A stretch of DNA of 64,000 nucleotides, from contig NZ_GL883805.1 of the NCBI RefSeq assembly GCF_000205165.1, positions 62,001 through 126,000 on the forward strand. The letters are read 5' to 3'. Positions 28,502-38,462 of this stretch are shown here, in pieces. Made by a program: the position numbers and the translations under genes. The DNA comes from Paraprevotella xylaniphila YIT 11841. Lineage in GTDB: Bacteria > Bacteroidota > Bacteroidia > Bacteroidales > Bacteroidaceae. The notes under the pieces are model-generated. The model did not search any database and was not told where the DNA came from. It saw only the letters and a list, made by a program, of their open reading frames with translations. Numbering within the stretch: the first letter of the stretch is position 1; the number at the start of each line of letters is the position of its first letter.

Positions 28502-29533
28502 TTATTTTAATGTTACTCTTGAATAAGCAGGCATATCTATCGTACAAAAATCCTTATCCTGGTACTTGAAATGCCCGGTAATGGCTATCATGGCTGCATT
28601 GTCGGTCGTATAACTGAATTTCGGAATAAAGATTCTCCAACCGTACCTGTCCGCATGTTCCCGGAACGCATTACGCAACCCATTATTGGCCGAAACCCCG
28701 CCTGCCACGGCTACCTGCCTGATTCCTGTGTCTTTTGCCGCCTGGCGTAGCTTCTTCATCAGGATATCCACTATCGTATGTTCTAAGGAGGCGGCCAAAT
28801 CTTCTTTGTGATGCTCGACAAAATCCGGATCTTCCTTCATCCAATCCCGTAAAGAATAAAGAAATGAGGTCTTCAAGCCGCTAAAACTATAATCATATCC
28901 TCCGATGTGAGGTTTGGCAAAAGAATACGCCTGCGGATTCCCCTGGCGCGCCAACCTGTCTATTATCGGTCCTCCGGGATAGCCCAACCCCATCACTTTG
29001 GAACACTTGTCAATGGCTTCGCCTGCCGCGTCGTCTATCGTCTGCCCCAACACTTCCATGTCATTATAGGCTTTCACCAGAATGATTTGGGAATTGCCGC
29101 CGCTTACCAGCAAGCACAAGAACGGAAATTCCGGTTGGTCCCGGTCGCCCTCATCTTCTTTAATAAAATGCGCCAATACATGTCCTTGCAAATGATTGAC
29201 CTCTATCATGGGAATATCGAGCGCACGTGCAAACCCTTTGGCAAAAGACACCCCCACCAACAAAGAACCCATCAGCCCGGGACCTCGTGTGAAAGCCACA
29301 GCCGAAAGTTCCTCCTTGGCCACCCCGGCACGTTTCAACGCTTGGTCCACTACCGGGACCACATTTTGCTGATGGGCACGGGAAGCCAGTTCCGGCACAA
29401 CTCCACCATACGCCTCGTGCACAGCCTGGCTTGCCGTCACGTTACTTAACAACACCCCATTACGAACCACCGCAGCCGAAGTATCATCGCAACTCGACTC
29501 TATACCTAATATAATGATATCTTTCTTTTCCAT
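28502..29533 (-). CDS. tsaD: TsaD, tRNA threonylcarbamoyladenosine biosynthesis
   Basis: A 343-residue ASKHA-fold enzyme that, with TsaB and TsaE, places the threonylcarbamoyl group on A37 of ANN-decoding tRNAs. Visible: LGIESSCDDTSAAVV, the metal-binding His pair in NHLQGH, LVSGGNSQI, and VAGGVSANNGLR. An in-frame TTG/GTG-type start at 29617 would overlap map; the ATG at 29533, just before MEKKDIIILGIESS and preceded by AAGGAAA, matches the family start. Confidence 0.96.
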   Translation of the reverse strand: MEKKDIIILGIESSCDDTSAAVVRNGVLLSNVTASQAVHEAYGGVVPELASRAHQQNVVPVVDQALKRAGVAKEELSAVAFTRGPGLMGSLLVGVSFAKGFARALDIPMIEVNHLQGHVLAHFIKEDEGDRDQPEFPFLCLLVSGGNSQIILVKAYNDMEVLGQTIDDAAGEAIDKCSKVMGLGYPGGPIIDRLARQGNPQAYSFAKPHIGGYDYSFSGLKTSFLYSLRDWMKEDPDFVEHHKEDLAASLEHTIVDILMKKLRQAAKDTGIRQVAVAGGVSANNGLRNAFREHADRYGWRIFIPKFSYTTDNAAMIAITGHFKYQDKDFCTIDMPAYSRVTLK

Positions 29534-29562
29534 TTCCTTACGTCCTAATAAATTATGGCGTC

Positions 29563-30420
29563 TCAATAAGTAAGAATCTCCAAACCGTTTTCTGTCATCA
29601 GGAACGTGTGTTCCCATTGCGCACTGGGCAGTTCATCCTCCGTCACGACAGTCCATCCGTCTTCTTCATCCACAAACACCCTCCAATCGCCCATGTTCAC
29701 CATAGGTTCTATCGTAAACACCATGCCGGGCACCAAGAGCATCCCTGTTCCCTTCCGGCCGAAATGCTCCACATCCGGCTCTTCATGAAACTCCAGTCCC
29801 ACCCCATGTCCGCACAAATCGCGCACGATGCTGAAACCGCTCTTCCTGGCATGCTTTTCGATGGCATTTCCTATATCCCCCACAAAGCCGAACGGACGGG
29901 CAGCTTTCATGCCTATCTCCAGGCATTCGCGCGCGACGTCTACCAATTTCTGCTTCTCGGGTGTGGTCTGCCCGATGACAAACATACGTGAAGCATCGCT
30001 GTAATACCCGTCCAATATGGTGGAAACGTCTACATTGACAATATCTCCTTCCTCCAATACATCGAATTCATTAGGTATGCCGTGACAGACCACCTCGTTG
30101 ATAGAAGTACACACACTCTTAGGAAATCCTTCATAGTTCAGCGGAGCGGGAATGGCCCCATGGCTTACCGTATAATCATATACCATCTCGTCAATCTCAA
30201 GCGTAGTCATTCCGGCATGTATCTCTTGGGCCACGAGATCCAACACCCCGGTATTTACCACACCGCTCCTGCGAATCCCCTCTATTTGTTCAGGCGTCTT
30301 AATCAATTTACGCGAAGGCACCAAACAGCCTTCTTCCTGAAAAGCCAAAACCTTACGGTCCAAATCCGTCAGTTCGGCTCCTTCTGGGACAATCCAATTC
30401 CGTCTTATCTTTCTTCGCAT
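29563..30420 (-). CDS. map: Type I methionine aminopeptidase
   Basis: A 285-residue metallopeptidase that removes the initiator Met. The metal-ligand region is DVSTILDGYYSDASRMF, with later CGHGVGLEFHEEPDV, TIEPMV and EHTF supplying the remaining His/Glu ligands. It has a ~35-residue N-terminal extension rich in basic residues. A TTG at 30447 lies inside the -7 element, so it cannot be translated from this promoter; the ATG at 30420 preceded by GAAAGA is chosen. Leads the map-tsaD-pncC group. Confidence 0.93.
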   Translation of the reverse strand: MRRKIRRNWIVPEGAELTDLDRKVLAFQEEGCLVPSRKLIKTPEQIEGIRRSGVVNTGVLDLVAQEIHAGMTTLEIDEMVYDYTVSHGAIPAPLNYEGFPKSVCTSINEVVCHGIPNEFDVLEEGDIVNVDVSTILDGYYSDASRMFVIGQTTPEKQKLVDVARECLEIGMKAARPFGFVGDIGNAIEKHARKSGFSIVRDLCGHGVGLEFHEEPDVEHFGRKGTGMLLVPGMVFTIEPMVNMGDWRVFVDEEDGWTVVTEDELPSAQWEHTFLMTENGLEILTY

Positions 30421-30444
30421 TCTTTCTTTCACAGATTTATCATA

Positions 30445-30452
30445 CAAAAGTA
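30445..30452 (-). promoter_or_regulatory. -7 element upstream of map
   Basis: Minus strand TACTTTTG, a perfect TAnnTTTG match, about 25 bp before the map ATG. No TTG is seen at the -33 position, so confidence is moderate. Confidence 0.55.
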
Positions 30453-31268
30453 CGATAAAAAAATCACTTTTCGACTGTAAAACCTTATAAATATCCCTAT
30501 ACCTTTATATTATTTAGACCAATCCTACGAAAGCCGTCAACACTCCCGCGCTTGACATGCCAAGTCCCGAATGGCACCTGTCGATATTCCAAGTGTCAAT
30601 ATGACAATCCCACCCCCTCGCGGTTCGCTCATTTGCGCCCTTTCCCCGCTGCCGCCGCAAATACGCGATTCTCGCGCATCGGGGAAAGTACAGAATGCCA
30701 ACCTGTCCCGCATTCCCGCTTCCATAATGCCGTATGAAAGTCCACGCCCGGCGCAAGGCGATACGGAACCCGTAAGCATCCGGGGCGTTCCGCCTCGCAA
30801 GAAGGCATTCCGGATCTGCGTCCCTTTCCGCCCCAAATAGCTTAAAAATGGGGCATTCGCCGACCGCCGTGCCACCATCTGCGTAGAATTTTCCAACAAC
30901 ATGCAGACACCTCTCCCACGACATGCGGAGAAAAAAAATGTTTTTTCAGCCGAACGGTTTCTCATTCGGCTGAAAGTGTTTCCTAATTTTGCTTTAGATA
31001 CGTGAAAAACAAGCCCCGAAACATAAAAAATGTATCCAAATACACCGTCAAGCCTCCTTAACAAAGCCTTTTCGTGAAAGGCAGGCGTAACAGAAACATT
31101 CTTTTTGCTTTCACTTTAACACTCCAAAACGGGATCCATACAACATTTTGTCCAAACAAAACATCCGGACGCCCCCTTTATCGGGAACCGCACGAATGTG
31201 TATGTTTTTCAGAAACCGGCAACATGTCCGACCGCCAAGCCCCATGGCTTCCTATCGCCTTTTGCCCG
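30448..31268. other. GC-rich gap without a convincing gene
   Basis: 820 bases between map and a small outer-membrane protein gene. About 30590-30840 is much richer in G and C than its neighbours and strongly structured: 30641-30648 (tttccccg) pairs with 30680-30687 around an inner cgcga/tcgcg hairpin at 30664-30676, and atccgg (30778-30783) pairs with ccggat (30810-30815). ORFs cross it in several frames (minus 30537-31064, plus 30571-30840), but their products are Arg/Gly/Pro-rich and match no family I know. A terminator-like hairpin lies at 30931-30974. It may be a structured RNA, a degenerate repeat or a decayed gene. 31000-31268 shows nothing further. Confidence 0.5.
30931..30974 (-). terminator. 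Terminator-like hairpin
   Basis: ttcagccgaa (30945-30954) pairs perfectly with ttcggctgaa (30965-30974); loop of 10. On the minus strand the stem is followed by six A, CA and eight T. It is 300 bp past the nearest upstream gene on this strand, so it may end a long 3' UTR or a separate RNA. Confidence 0.55.
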
Positions 31269-31994
31269 TCAACGTTTCCAACTGGCCTCTTCCACACTGA
31301 GCGAAACAGACACGGCATCGGAGACCTTGAAATGCACCATTCCTCCAAACCGACTGCTGAAATTGTTCATCCACGGCATCGGAGGAATCCACGGCTGACG
31401 GCCTTGCATCGGAAAAAAAGCTTTGCTGCCGTATGCGTACAAACTCACCCTGTCGGTCAACTGGTAACCGGCCAACAAATTGATTCCGAAACGGTTCTCA
31501 TTCAAGCCGTTCCAAGACAAGCGGTCGTAAAAGCCTCCCACAGACAGCACCAACCGGTCGGTAAGGCTACGCACATACATGGCAGAGATTCCGGTCCCGA
31601 ATCCCACCCCGGGAAAACGGTTCTTGCCGAACGAGGCCGACACGCTCATGTCCAGGCAGGCATTGAAACCTTCATGCAGTTCCCATAAGCCCCAATATCC
31701 GCCATAATAACTTGTCGGGAAATATGCCACGGTACCGTCCCGGTACAATGGAGGCAGAGAAGGGCGAAAAGTCAATCGCGCCGTATCAGCCACCAACGTG
31801 TCCGACAAGGCCAACCGCGCACCGACTTTCTTCGGTGTCACATCCGATGCCGACGGCTGTACCTTCAGGCTCACCTTTCCGGCATCCATACCCGTCGGCG
31901 AATCCGAACGCAAGACCTCCTGCGCCTGCCCTGCAACCGTACAGGTTACAAACAAAATGAGCAATAAAGCCCGATAAAGACCTTTCTGTTTCAT
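31269..31994 (-). CDS. Putative outer-membrane beta-barrel protein
   Basis: A 241-residue exported protein with no family I recognise. Signal peptide at 1-24 (LLILFVTCTVAGQAQ), then a Ser/Lys/Val-rich linker. From about 85 to the end there are alternating aromatic/glycine strands (YYGGYWGLWELHEGFNACLDMSVSASFGKN, GFGTGISAMYVRS, LSVGGFYDRLSW, INLLAGYQLTDRVSLYAYGS) typical of a small beta-barrel. It starts 15 bp after the glucosaminidase stop, so both are probably in one operon and may act together in the envelope. Confidence 0.65.
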   Translation of the reverse strand: MKQKGLYRALLLILFVTCTVAGQAQEVLRSDSPTGMDAGKVSLKVQPSASDVTPKKVGARLALSDTLVADTARLTFRPSLPPLYRDGTVAYFPTSYYGGYWGLWELHEGFNACLDMSVSASFGKNRFPGVGFGTGISAMYVRSLTDRLVLSVGGFYDRLSWNGLNENRFGINLLAGYQLTDRVSLYAYGSKAFFPMQGRQPWIPPMPWMNNFSSRFGGMVHFKVSDAVSVSLSVEEASWKR

Positions 31995-32009
31995 TCTGAC
32001 CTCCTTATT

Positions 32010-32930
32010 TTAACGTACACGCAAACGGTCATTTACTTGAATGGCATAATCTGCCGGCAAATTATTCATGTCATACAGGCTCTCCAAACGTATCCCGTAG
32101 CGTTGCGCAATATCATACATCGACTCACCGGCCTTCACCACGTGAGGCACGTCCTTGTATTTTTTAGCCGCCTTTTTCCGCTTCCGTTCCAAATACAACA
32201 CATCACCGGCTTGGATTCGATATCCCTTCGGCAATTCATTGAACTTCCGGATGTCGCGCGCCGACACACCGGTTTCTTCCGCCAACAAATCAAACGTATC
32301 CCCAGCACGCGCAATAATATAATAATTCTCATTATTGCGATAAACCAGATGGGACGGCAGCGACTCGCTGTTCAGCTGACGGTCTATGCTGCTGTAATCA
32401 AAATGAAGACGAGACGACTTATACTTATCATACTGGTCGAGGTCATACCGTTCTATCAAATCTATCAGCAAGGAAGCGTAACGGGGGTTCGTGGCATAAC
32501 CACAGCGTTTCAAACCACGTGCCCAACCTTTATAATCTTTCGGGGAAAGTTCAAACAACGAAGAATAACGCGCTTGTTGCAGAAAACGCGAATGGTCTTC
32601 GTACGACTCTTCCACGCTGCGGTATTTACGGAACTTCTCATTCCGCGCATCATCGTCCTGCAAGATGTAGGGTCCCTTCCATGCACGCCCGCATTTAATG
32701 CCGAAATGATTGTTGGCCTTCCGGGCCAATGTGCTTGTCCCGGCTCCACTTTCCAATAATCCTTGTGCCAACGTGATGCTAGCCGGAATTTTATAACGCA
32801 GCATCTGGTCCACGGCCATCCCCTTGTAACGTTCTATATAATTAAGGTATTGCTGGCTGACACCTTGTGCCTGTAGCAAAAAGCTCGTCACGCCGAACAA
32901 TACGGATAAGAAAACGGTTTTCAATCGCAT
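32010..32930 (-). CDS. Peptidoglycan N-acetylglucosaminidase with two LysM domains
   Basis: A 306-residue exported hydrolase. Signal peptide 1-21 (ending LLQAQ). Glucosaminidase domain (FlgJ/LytG type) about 25-165 with the catalytic Glu in ITLAQGLLESGAG (E60) and NNHFGIKC. LysM domains at about 204-250 (IIARAGDTFDLLAEETG) and 261-306 (VVKAGESMYDIAQRYG) should hold it on peptidoglycan. Cuts GlcNAc-MurNAc chains for wall turnover. A -7 promoter box lies about 32 bp upstream; divergent from cdd. Confidence 0.92.
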   Translation of the reverse strand: MRLKTVFLSVLFGVTSFLLQAQGVSQQYLNYIERYKGMAVDQMLRYKIPASITLAQGLLESGAGTSTLARKANNHFGIKCGRAWKGPYILQDDDARNEKFRKYRSVEESYEDHSRFLQQARYSSLFELSPKDYKGWARGLKRCGYATNPRYASLLIDLIERYDLDQYDKYKSSRLHFDYSSIDRQLNSESLPSHLVYRNNENYYIIARAGDTFDLLAEETGVSARDIRKFNELPKGYRIQAGDVLYLERKRKKAAKKYKDVPHVVKAGESMYDIAQRYGIRLESLYDMNNLPADYAIQVNDRLRVR

Positions 32931-32961
32931 ATCTCAAATATCATGAAGGATTTCTCACACA

Positions 32962-32969
32962 CAAAGTTA
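32962..32969 (-). promoter_or_regulatory. -7 element of the glucosaminidase operon
   Basis: Minus strand TAACTTTG, a full TAnnTTTG match, about 32 bp before the ATG. No clear -33 box at the usual spacing. Confidence 0.5.
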
Positions 32970-32988
32970 CCTCTTTTTTCTTCGTTAG

Positions 32989-33020
32989 TTTTCCCTTTAC
33001 AAACAAAAAATGTATATTTG
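32989..33020 (+). promoter_or_regulatory. Promoter of cdd
   Basis: TATATTTG at 33013-33020, preceded after a 20-base spacer by TTTT (weak -33). Start near 33027, giving a short leader with GAGGAAAG before the cdd ATG. Confidence 0.6.
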
Positions 33021-33049
33021 TGCATTATTAACCAAAAGAGGAAAGTCCC

Positions 33050-33532
33050 ATGAAAGAAAAAGAAATCATCAGCAAAGTCCGAATATACGACTACGAGGAA
33101 CTAACGGATGCGGACCGAGAGTTAATAGACAAAGCCAAAGATGCCACACAAACCAGCTATGCACCTTTTTCAAAATTCTGTGTAGGAGCTGCGGCCCGGT
33201 TGTCCGATGGCACCATAGTCACAGGAAGCAACCAAGAAAACGCCGCCTTCCCGTCAAGCCTGTGCGCGGAACGTACCGCACTATTCTACGCCAACGCACG
33301 CTACCCGGAGAAAAGCGTGGAAGAACTGGCCATTGCGGCATACGCCCACGGGACTTTCCTGAAATCCCCCATCCCTCCTTGCGGAGCTTGCCGGCAAGTC
33401 ATCCTTGGAGTGGAAGAACGGTACGGTCGCCCCATACGCATCCTGCTGTTCGGAGAAGAGGGCACTTACGTGGTCGACTCCATCAAAGCCCTGCTCCCGT
33501 TGCAGTTTACGGGAGAAACCATGAACGAATAA
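33050..33532 (+). CDS. cdd: Cytidine deaminase
   Basis: A 160-residue zinc enzyme converting cytidine and deoxycytidine to uridine and deoxyuridine. The zinc and catalytic residues are C72 and E74 (LCAERTALF) and C111/C114 (PPCGACRQ); YAPFSKFCVGAA is the substrate-binding strand. Good ribosome-binding site (GAGGAAAG). Followed closely by a separate promoter for the ABC-F gene. Confidence 0.96.
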   Translation: MKEKEIISKVRIYDYEELTDADRELIDKAKDATQTSYAPFSKFCVGAAARLSDGTIVTGSNQENAAFPSSLCAERTALFYANARYPEKSVEELAIAAYAHGTFLKSPIPPCGACRQVILGVEERYGRPIRILLFGEEGTYVVDSIKALLPLQFTGETMNE

Positions 33533-33543
33533 AATATTTTTCG

Positions 33544-33551
33544 TACCTTTG
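33544..33551 (+). promoter_or_regulatory. -7 element upstream of the ABC-F gene
   Basis: TACCTTTG, a full -7 match, just after the cdd stop and 45 bp before the ABC-F ATG. No TTG at the expected -33 place. Confidence 0.5.
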
Positions 33552-33592
33552 CGCCGTATTACAAACCAAGACATATATAATAAGGTATATAG

Positions 33593-35212
<1,620 letters not shown>

Positions 35213-35255
35213 AAATATTTTTGAGAAACAAAAGCCGAATGGCAAACTATTTGTA

Positions 35256-35282
35256 GGGTATTTAGCGACTAAATACCCTTTT
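35256..35282 (+). terminator. Rho-independent terminator after the ABC-F gene
   Basis: gggtattta (35256-35264) and taaataccc (35270-35278) form a perfect 9-bp stem with a 5-base loop, followed by TTTT. It is only 14 bp before the grpE ATG, so it could also sit in the grpE leader. Confidence 0.75.
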
Positions 35283-35295
35283 AAAATATTGCATC

Positions 35296-35880
35296 ATGGA
35301 AAAAAATAAAGATATGAACGAAGAAGAGCTGAAAGCCCAACAAGAGGAAACTTTGGATAATGTAGCAACCACACAACAAGACGAAGGCGACAAAACTGAA
35401 GAACAACCTGCAAAGGAAATGTCTGTGGAAGACAAATTGGCTGCTGCAGAAACCAAAGTGGCAGAACTGCAAGACAAATACCTGCGTCAGGTTGCCGAAT
35501 TTGACAATTACCGCAAACGTACCATCAAAGAAAAGGCTGAATTGATTTTAAACGGGGCGGAAAAAACAATTACGGCCATACTGCCTGTATTGGACGACAT
35601 GGAACGTGCATTGAAGAATATGGACAAGATGGAAGACGTGGCTGCCGTAAAAGAAGGGGTTGACCTGATATTCCAAAAATTCGTAAAAGTCTTAGGCGAA
35701 CAAGGGGTCAAGAAAATAGAGACCGAAAATGCCGATTTCAACACGGATTTGCATGAGGCTATCGCCCAAGTACCGGCTCCTTCTGATGAAATGAAAGGTA
35801 AAATCATCGACTGTGTCAAAACAGGCTATACTTTAAATGAAAAGGTGATTCGCCACTCTCAAGTGGCCGTAGGACTTTAA
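35296..35880 (+). CDS. grpE: GrpE, DnaK nucleotide exchange factor
   Basis: A 194-residue co-chaperone: acidic coiled-coil N-terminus (MNEEELKAQQEET), RQVAEFDNYRKRTIKEK, LPVLDDMERAL, and a C-terminal beta domain ending VIRHSQVAVG. It releases ADP from DnaK. Followed by dnaJ after 13 bp; dnaK is not in this window. Confidence 0.96.
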   Translation: MEKNKDMNEEELKAQQEETLDNVATTQQDEGDKTEEQPAKEMSVEDKLAAAETKVAELQDKYLRQVAEFDNYRKRTIKEKAELILNGAEKTITAILPVLDDMERALKNMDKMEDVAAVKEGVDLIFQKFVKVLGEQGVKKIETENADFNTDLHEAIAQVPAPSDEMKGKIIDCVKTGYTLNEKVIRHSQVAVGL

Positions 35881-35893
35881 ACCTCAATAAAAT

Positions 35894-37039
35894 ATGGCGA
35901 AACGTGACTATTATGAAGTGTTAGGCGTTTCAAAAAACGCCTCGGACGACGAGATAAAAAGGGCTTATAAGAAAATGGCTATCAAATATCATCCCGATCG
36001 TAATCCGGATGATAAGGAAGCCGAAGCTAAATTTAAAGAAGCTGCAGAAGCATACGACGTGCTCCGCGACCCGCAAAAACGTGCCCGTTACGACCAGTTC
36101 GGGCCAGAAGGCGTAAATGGTGCCGGCGGATTTGGCGGTGGTGGTATGAACATGGATGATATCTTCTCTATGTTTGGTGACATATTCGGAGGCCATGGCG
36201 GATTTGGTGGCTTCGGTGGAGGCGGCAGAACCCGGAAACCCCAATACAGAGGAGGGGATCTTCGCCTCAAAGTAAGAATGACGCTCCAGGAAATATCCAC
36301 AGGAGTAACAAAAAAATTCAAGGTCAAAAAGAAAGTGGCCTGCCCTCATTGCCACGGAAGCGGAGCCGAGGGTAGCAGCGCGACCGAGACATGCCCGACA
36401 TGCCATGGTAACGGCTTTGTCGTGAAAACCCAACAAAGCATTTTCGGCATGATGCAAACACAAGTTGTTTGCCCCACATGTGGAGGAGAAGGAACTATTA
36501 TAAAGAATAAGTGCAAAGAATGTGGAGGGGAAGGTGTCGTCAACGGTGAAGAAGTCATTGAAGTGAAAATTCCCGCAGGCGTAGGAGACGGCATGGTCGT
36601 CACCGTCACGGGAAAAGGCCATGCAGCCCGACGTAACGGAGTCCCGGGAGACATTCAGGTCTATATCGAAGAAGAGCCGCACAAGGAACTCTTGCGGGAA
36701 GACAATAATCTGATATACAATTTGCTTTTGGATGTCCCCACTGCGGCATTGGGCGGCGATGCGGAAATCCCTACCATCGACGGAAAGGTAAAAATCAAAA
36801 TAGAACCGGGCACACAACCGGGCAAGGTGGTACGCTTGAGAGGCAAGGGGTTGCCTGCCGTACAAGGTTACGGATACGGCACAGGAGACCTTATCGTAAA
36901 TATCAGTGTGTATATTCCGGAAGCTTTGAGCAAAGACGAAAAGAAGACGTTGGAAGAAATGAAGAAGAGTGATAACTTCGCTCCGAATCCATCCATTAAA
37001 GAAAAGATATTCAGAAAGTTCAAAAGCTATTTTGAATAA
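35894..37039 (+). CDS. dnaJ: DnaJ, Hsp40 co-chaperone
   Basis: A 381-residue type I J-protein. J domain with HPD ([10 protein letters not shown]), Gly/Phe-rich region (GFGGFGGGG), four zinc motifs ([32 protein letters not shown]), and the substrate-binding C-terminus. Stimulates DnaK ATPase. In an operon with grpE and folC. Confidence 0.97.
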   Translation: MAKRDYYEVLGVSKNASDDEIKRAYKKMAIKYHPDRNPDDKEAEAKFKEAAEAYDVLRDPQKRARYDQFGPEGVNGAGGFGGGGMNMDDIFSMFGDIFGGHGGFGGFGGGGRTRKPQYRGGDLRLKVRMTLQEISTGVTKKFKVKKKVACPHCHGSGAEGSSATETCPTCHGNGFVVKTQQSIFGMMQTQVVCPTCGGEGTIIKNKCKECGGEGVVNGEEVIEVKIPAGVGDGMVVTVTGKGHAARRNGVPGDIQVYIEEEPHKELLREDNNLIYNLLLDVPTAALGGDAEIPTIDGKVKIKIEPGTQPGKVVRLRGKGLPAVQGYGYGTGDLIVNISVYIPEALSKDEKKTLEEMKKSDNFAPNPSIKEKIFRKFKSYFE

Positions 37040-37056
37040 AAGCTATAAATAAGGAG

Positions 37057-38352
37057 ATGACGTATAAAGAAGCCACGACATATTTGTTTAACAGTGTACC
37101 CATGTTCCAAAATGTAGGAGGAACTGCTTACAAAGAAGGTCTAAGCAACACCTTGTTGCTAGATGAGCATTTTGGTCATCCCCACCGTAAATTCAAAACC
37201 ATCCACGTGGGGGGCACTAACGGCAAGGGGTCGTGCAGCCATACATTGGCAGCCATACTCCAAACCGCAGGTTACAAAGTGGGGCTTTATACGTCACCTC
37301 ACCTGACCGATTTCAGAGAGCGCATACGGGTAAACGGACAAATGATACCGGAATGCGAAGTGGTTTCTTTTATCGAAGACGAACGCTCTTTCTTCGAACC
37401 TCTGCACCCTTCTTTCTTTGAATTGACAACGGCTTTGGCTTTTAAATATTTTGCAAAAGCCGAAGTGGATGTCGCCGTTATCGAAGTGGGCATGGGAGGA
37501 CGCTTGGATTGCACCAACATCATAACTCCGGATTTGTCCGTCATTACCAATATCAGCTTTGACCATGTACAATTTTTGGGAAACACCCTTGCGAAAATTG
37601 CCGGGGAGAAAGCAGGAATCATCAAGCCCGGAGTTCCAGTAGTCATCGGAGAGGCTACCGAGGAAACGAAAAAGGTTTTCAAGGATAAATCATTGGAGAT
37701 GAATGCACCAATAAGATTTGCAGAAGAAGAGCATGAAATCATCTCCTCCCGTCCGGAAGGCAATACACGTGTTTACGAGACTCTTCATTACGGAAGTTTT
37801 ATAGGTGAACTGGGAGGACTCTGCCAAGAAAAGAACACGGCAACCATACTTGCAGCTATTGACGAACTACGAAAAGCCGGTTATATTATTGCGCAAGAAC
37901 ACATTGAACTCGGCTTCGGACACGTCTGCAAACTTACCGGTTTACGAGGTCGTTGGCAGCAACTCGGAACGCGCCCCACTGTAATCTGTGACACTGGACA
38001 TAATACAGGGGGGATAAGTTATATCGCCGAACAACTGGAATGCGTCCAAGCCGATAAACTCCACATTATAATAGGTATGGTGAATGACAAAGATATTCAT
38101 TCCGTCCTACAACAACTTCCCAAATGTGCCATCTATTATTTCACAAAAGCAAGCGTCAAACGGGCACTTAACGAACACACACTCCAAACACTCGCCCAAG
38201 AAGCCGGATTAAGGGGAACTTCCTGGCCCGACGTACGGTCTGCCTTTCAGGCGGCACGGCAATCTTCTACGGAAAAGGATTTGATTTTCGTAGGAGGCAG
38301 CACGTTCGTTGTGGCCGACTTTTTAGCCTTTTATCACCCCGAACAAGCATAA
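37057..38352 (+). CDS. folC: FolC, folylpolyglutamate/dihydrofolate synthase
   Basis: A 431-residue Mur-ligase-like enzyme adding Glu to dihydropteroate and folates. P-loop HVGGTNGKGSCSH (about 51-63), LYTSPHLTDFRERIRVNG, VGMGGRLDCTN, and ITNISFDHVQFLG are family hallmarks. Start ATG is tight behind an AAGGAG ribosome-binding site. Last gene of the grpE-dnaJ-folC run. Confidence 0.95.
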   Translation: MTYKEATTYLFNSVPMFQNVGGTAYKEGLSNTLLLDEHFGHPHRKFKTIHVGGTNGKGSCSHTLAAILQTAGYKVGLYTSPHLTDFRERIRVNGQMIPECEVVSFIEDERSFFEPLHPSFFELTTALAFKYFAKAEVDVAVIEVGMGGRLDCTNIITPDLSVITNISFDHVQFLGNTLAKIAGEKAGIIKPGVPVVIGEATEETKKVFKDKSLEMNAPIRFAEEEHEIISSRPEGNTRVYETLHYGSFIGELGGLCQEKNTATILAAIDELRKAGYIIAQEHIELGFGHVCKLTGLRGRWQQLGTRPTVICDTGHNTGGISYIAEQLECVQADKLHIIIGMVNDKDIHSVLQQLPKCAIYYFTKASVKRALNEHTLQTLAQEAGLRGTSWPDVRSAFQAARQSSTEKDLIFVGGSTFVVADFLAFYHPEQA

Positions 38353-38397
38353 TCTGCAAATCTTCTCATTTCTGCATCATCTTTTTCCCCGAAATCT

Positions 38398-38428
38398 TTT
38401 GCAATAAGAAAGTTTTTTTCTTATTTTG
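38398..38428 (+). promoter_or_regulatory. Promoter of the galactose operon
   Basis: TTTG (38398-38401), 19 bases, then TTATTTTG (38421-38428), one mismatch from the -7 consensus. Start near 38435, about 28 nt before galM. Confidence 0.65.
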
Positions 38429-38462
38429 CATAACGATAATTTAACTTTAAATCATTAGTCTG

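Noticed and set aside
30537..31064. 175-residue minus-strand ORF in the GC-rich gap
   Set aside because: Composition follows local GC bias, it reads through a terminator-like hairpin, and no domain or ribosome-binding site is visible. Kept only as an unexplained region.
33036..33052. GAGGAAAGTCCC resembling the RNase P P4 element
   Set aside because: It is the ribosome-binding site of cdd; no other RNase P RNA element is nearby.
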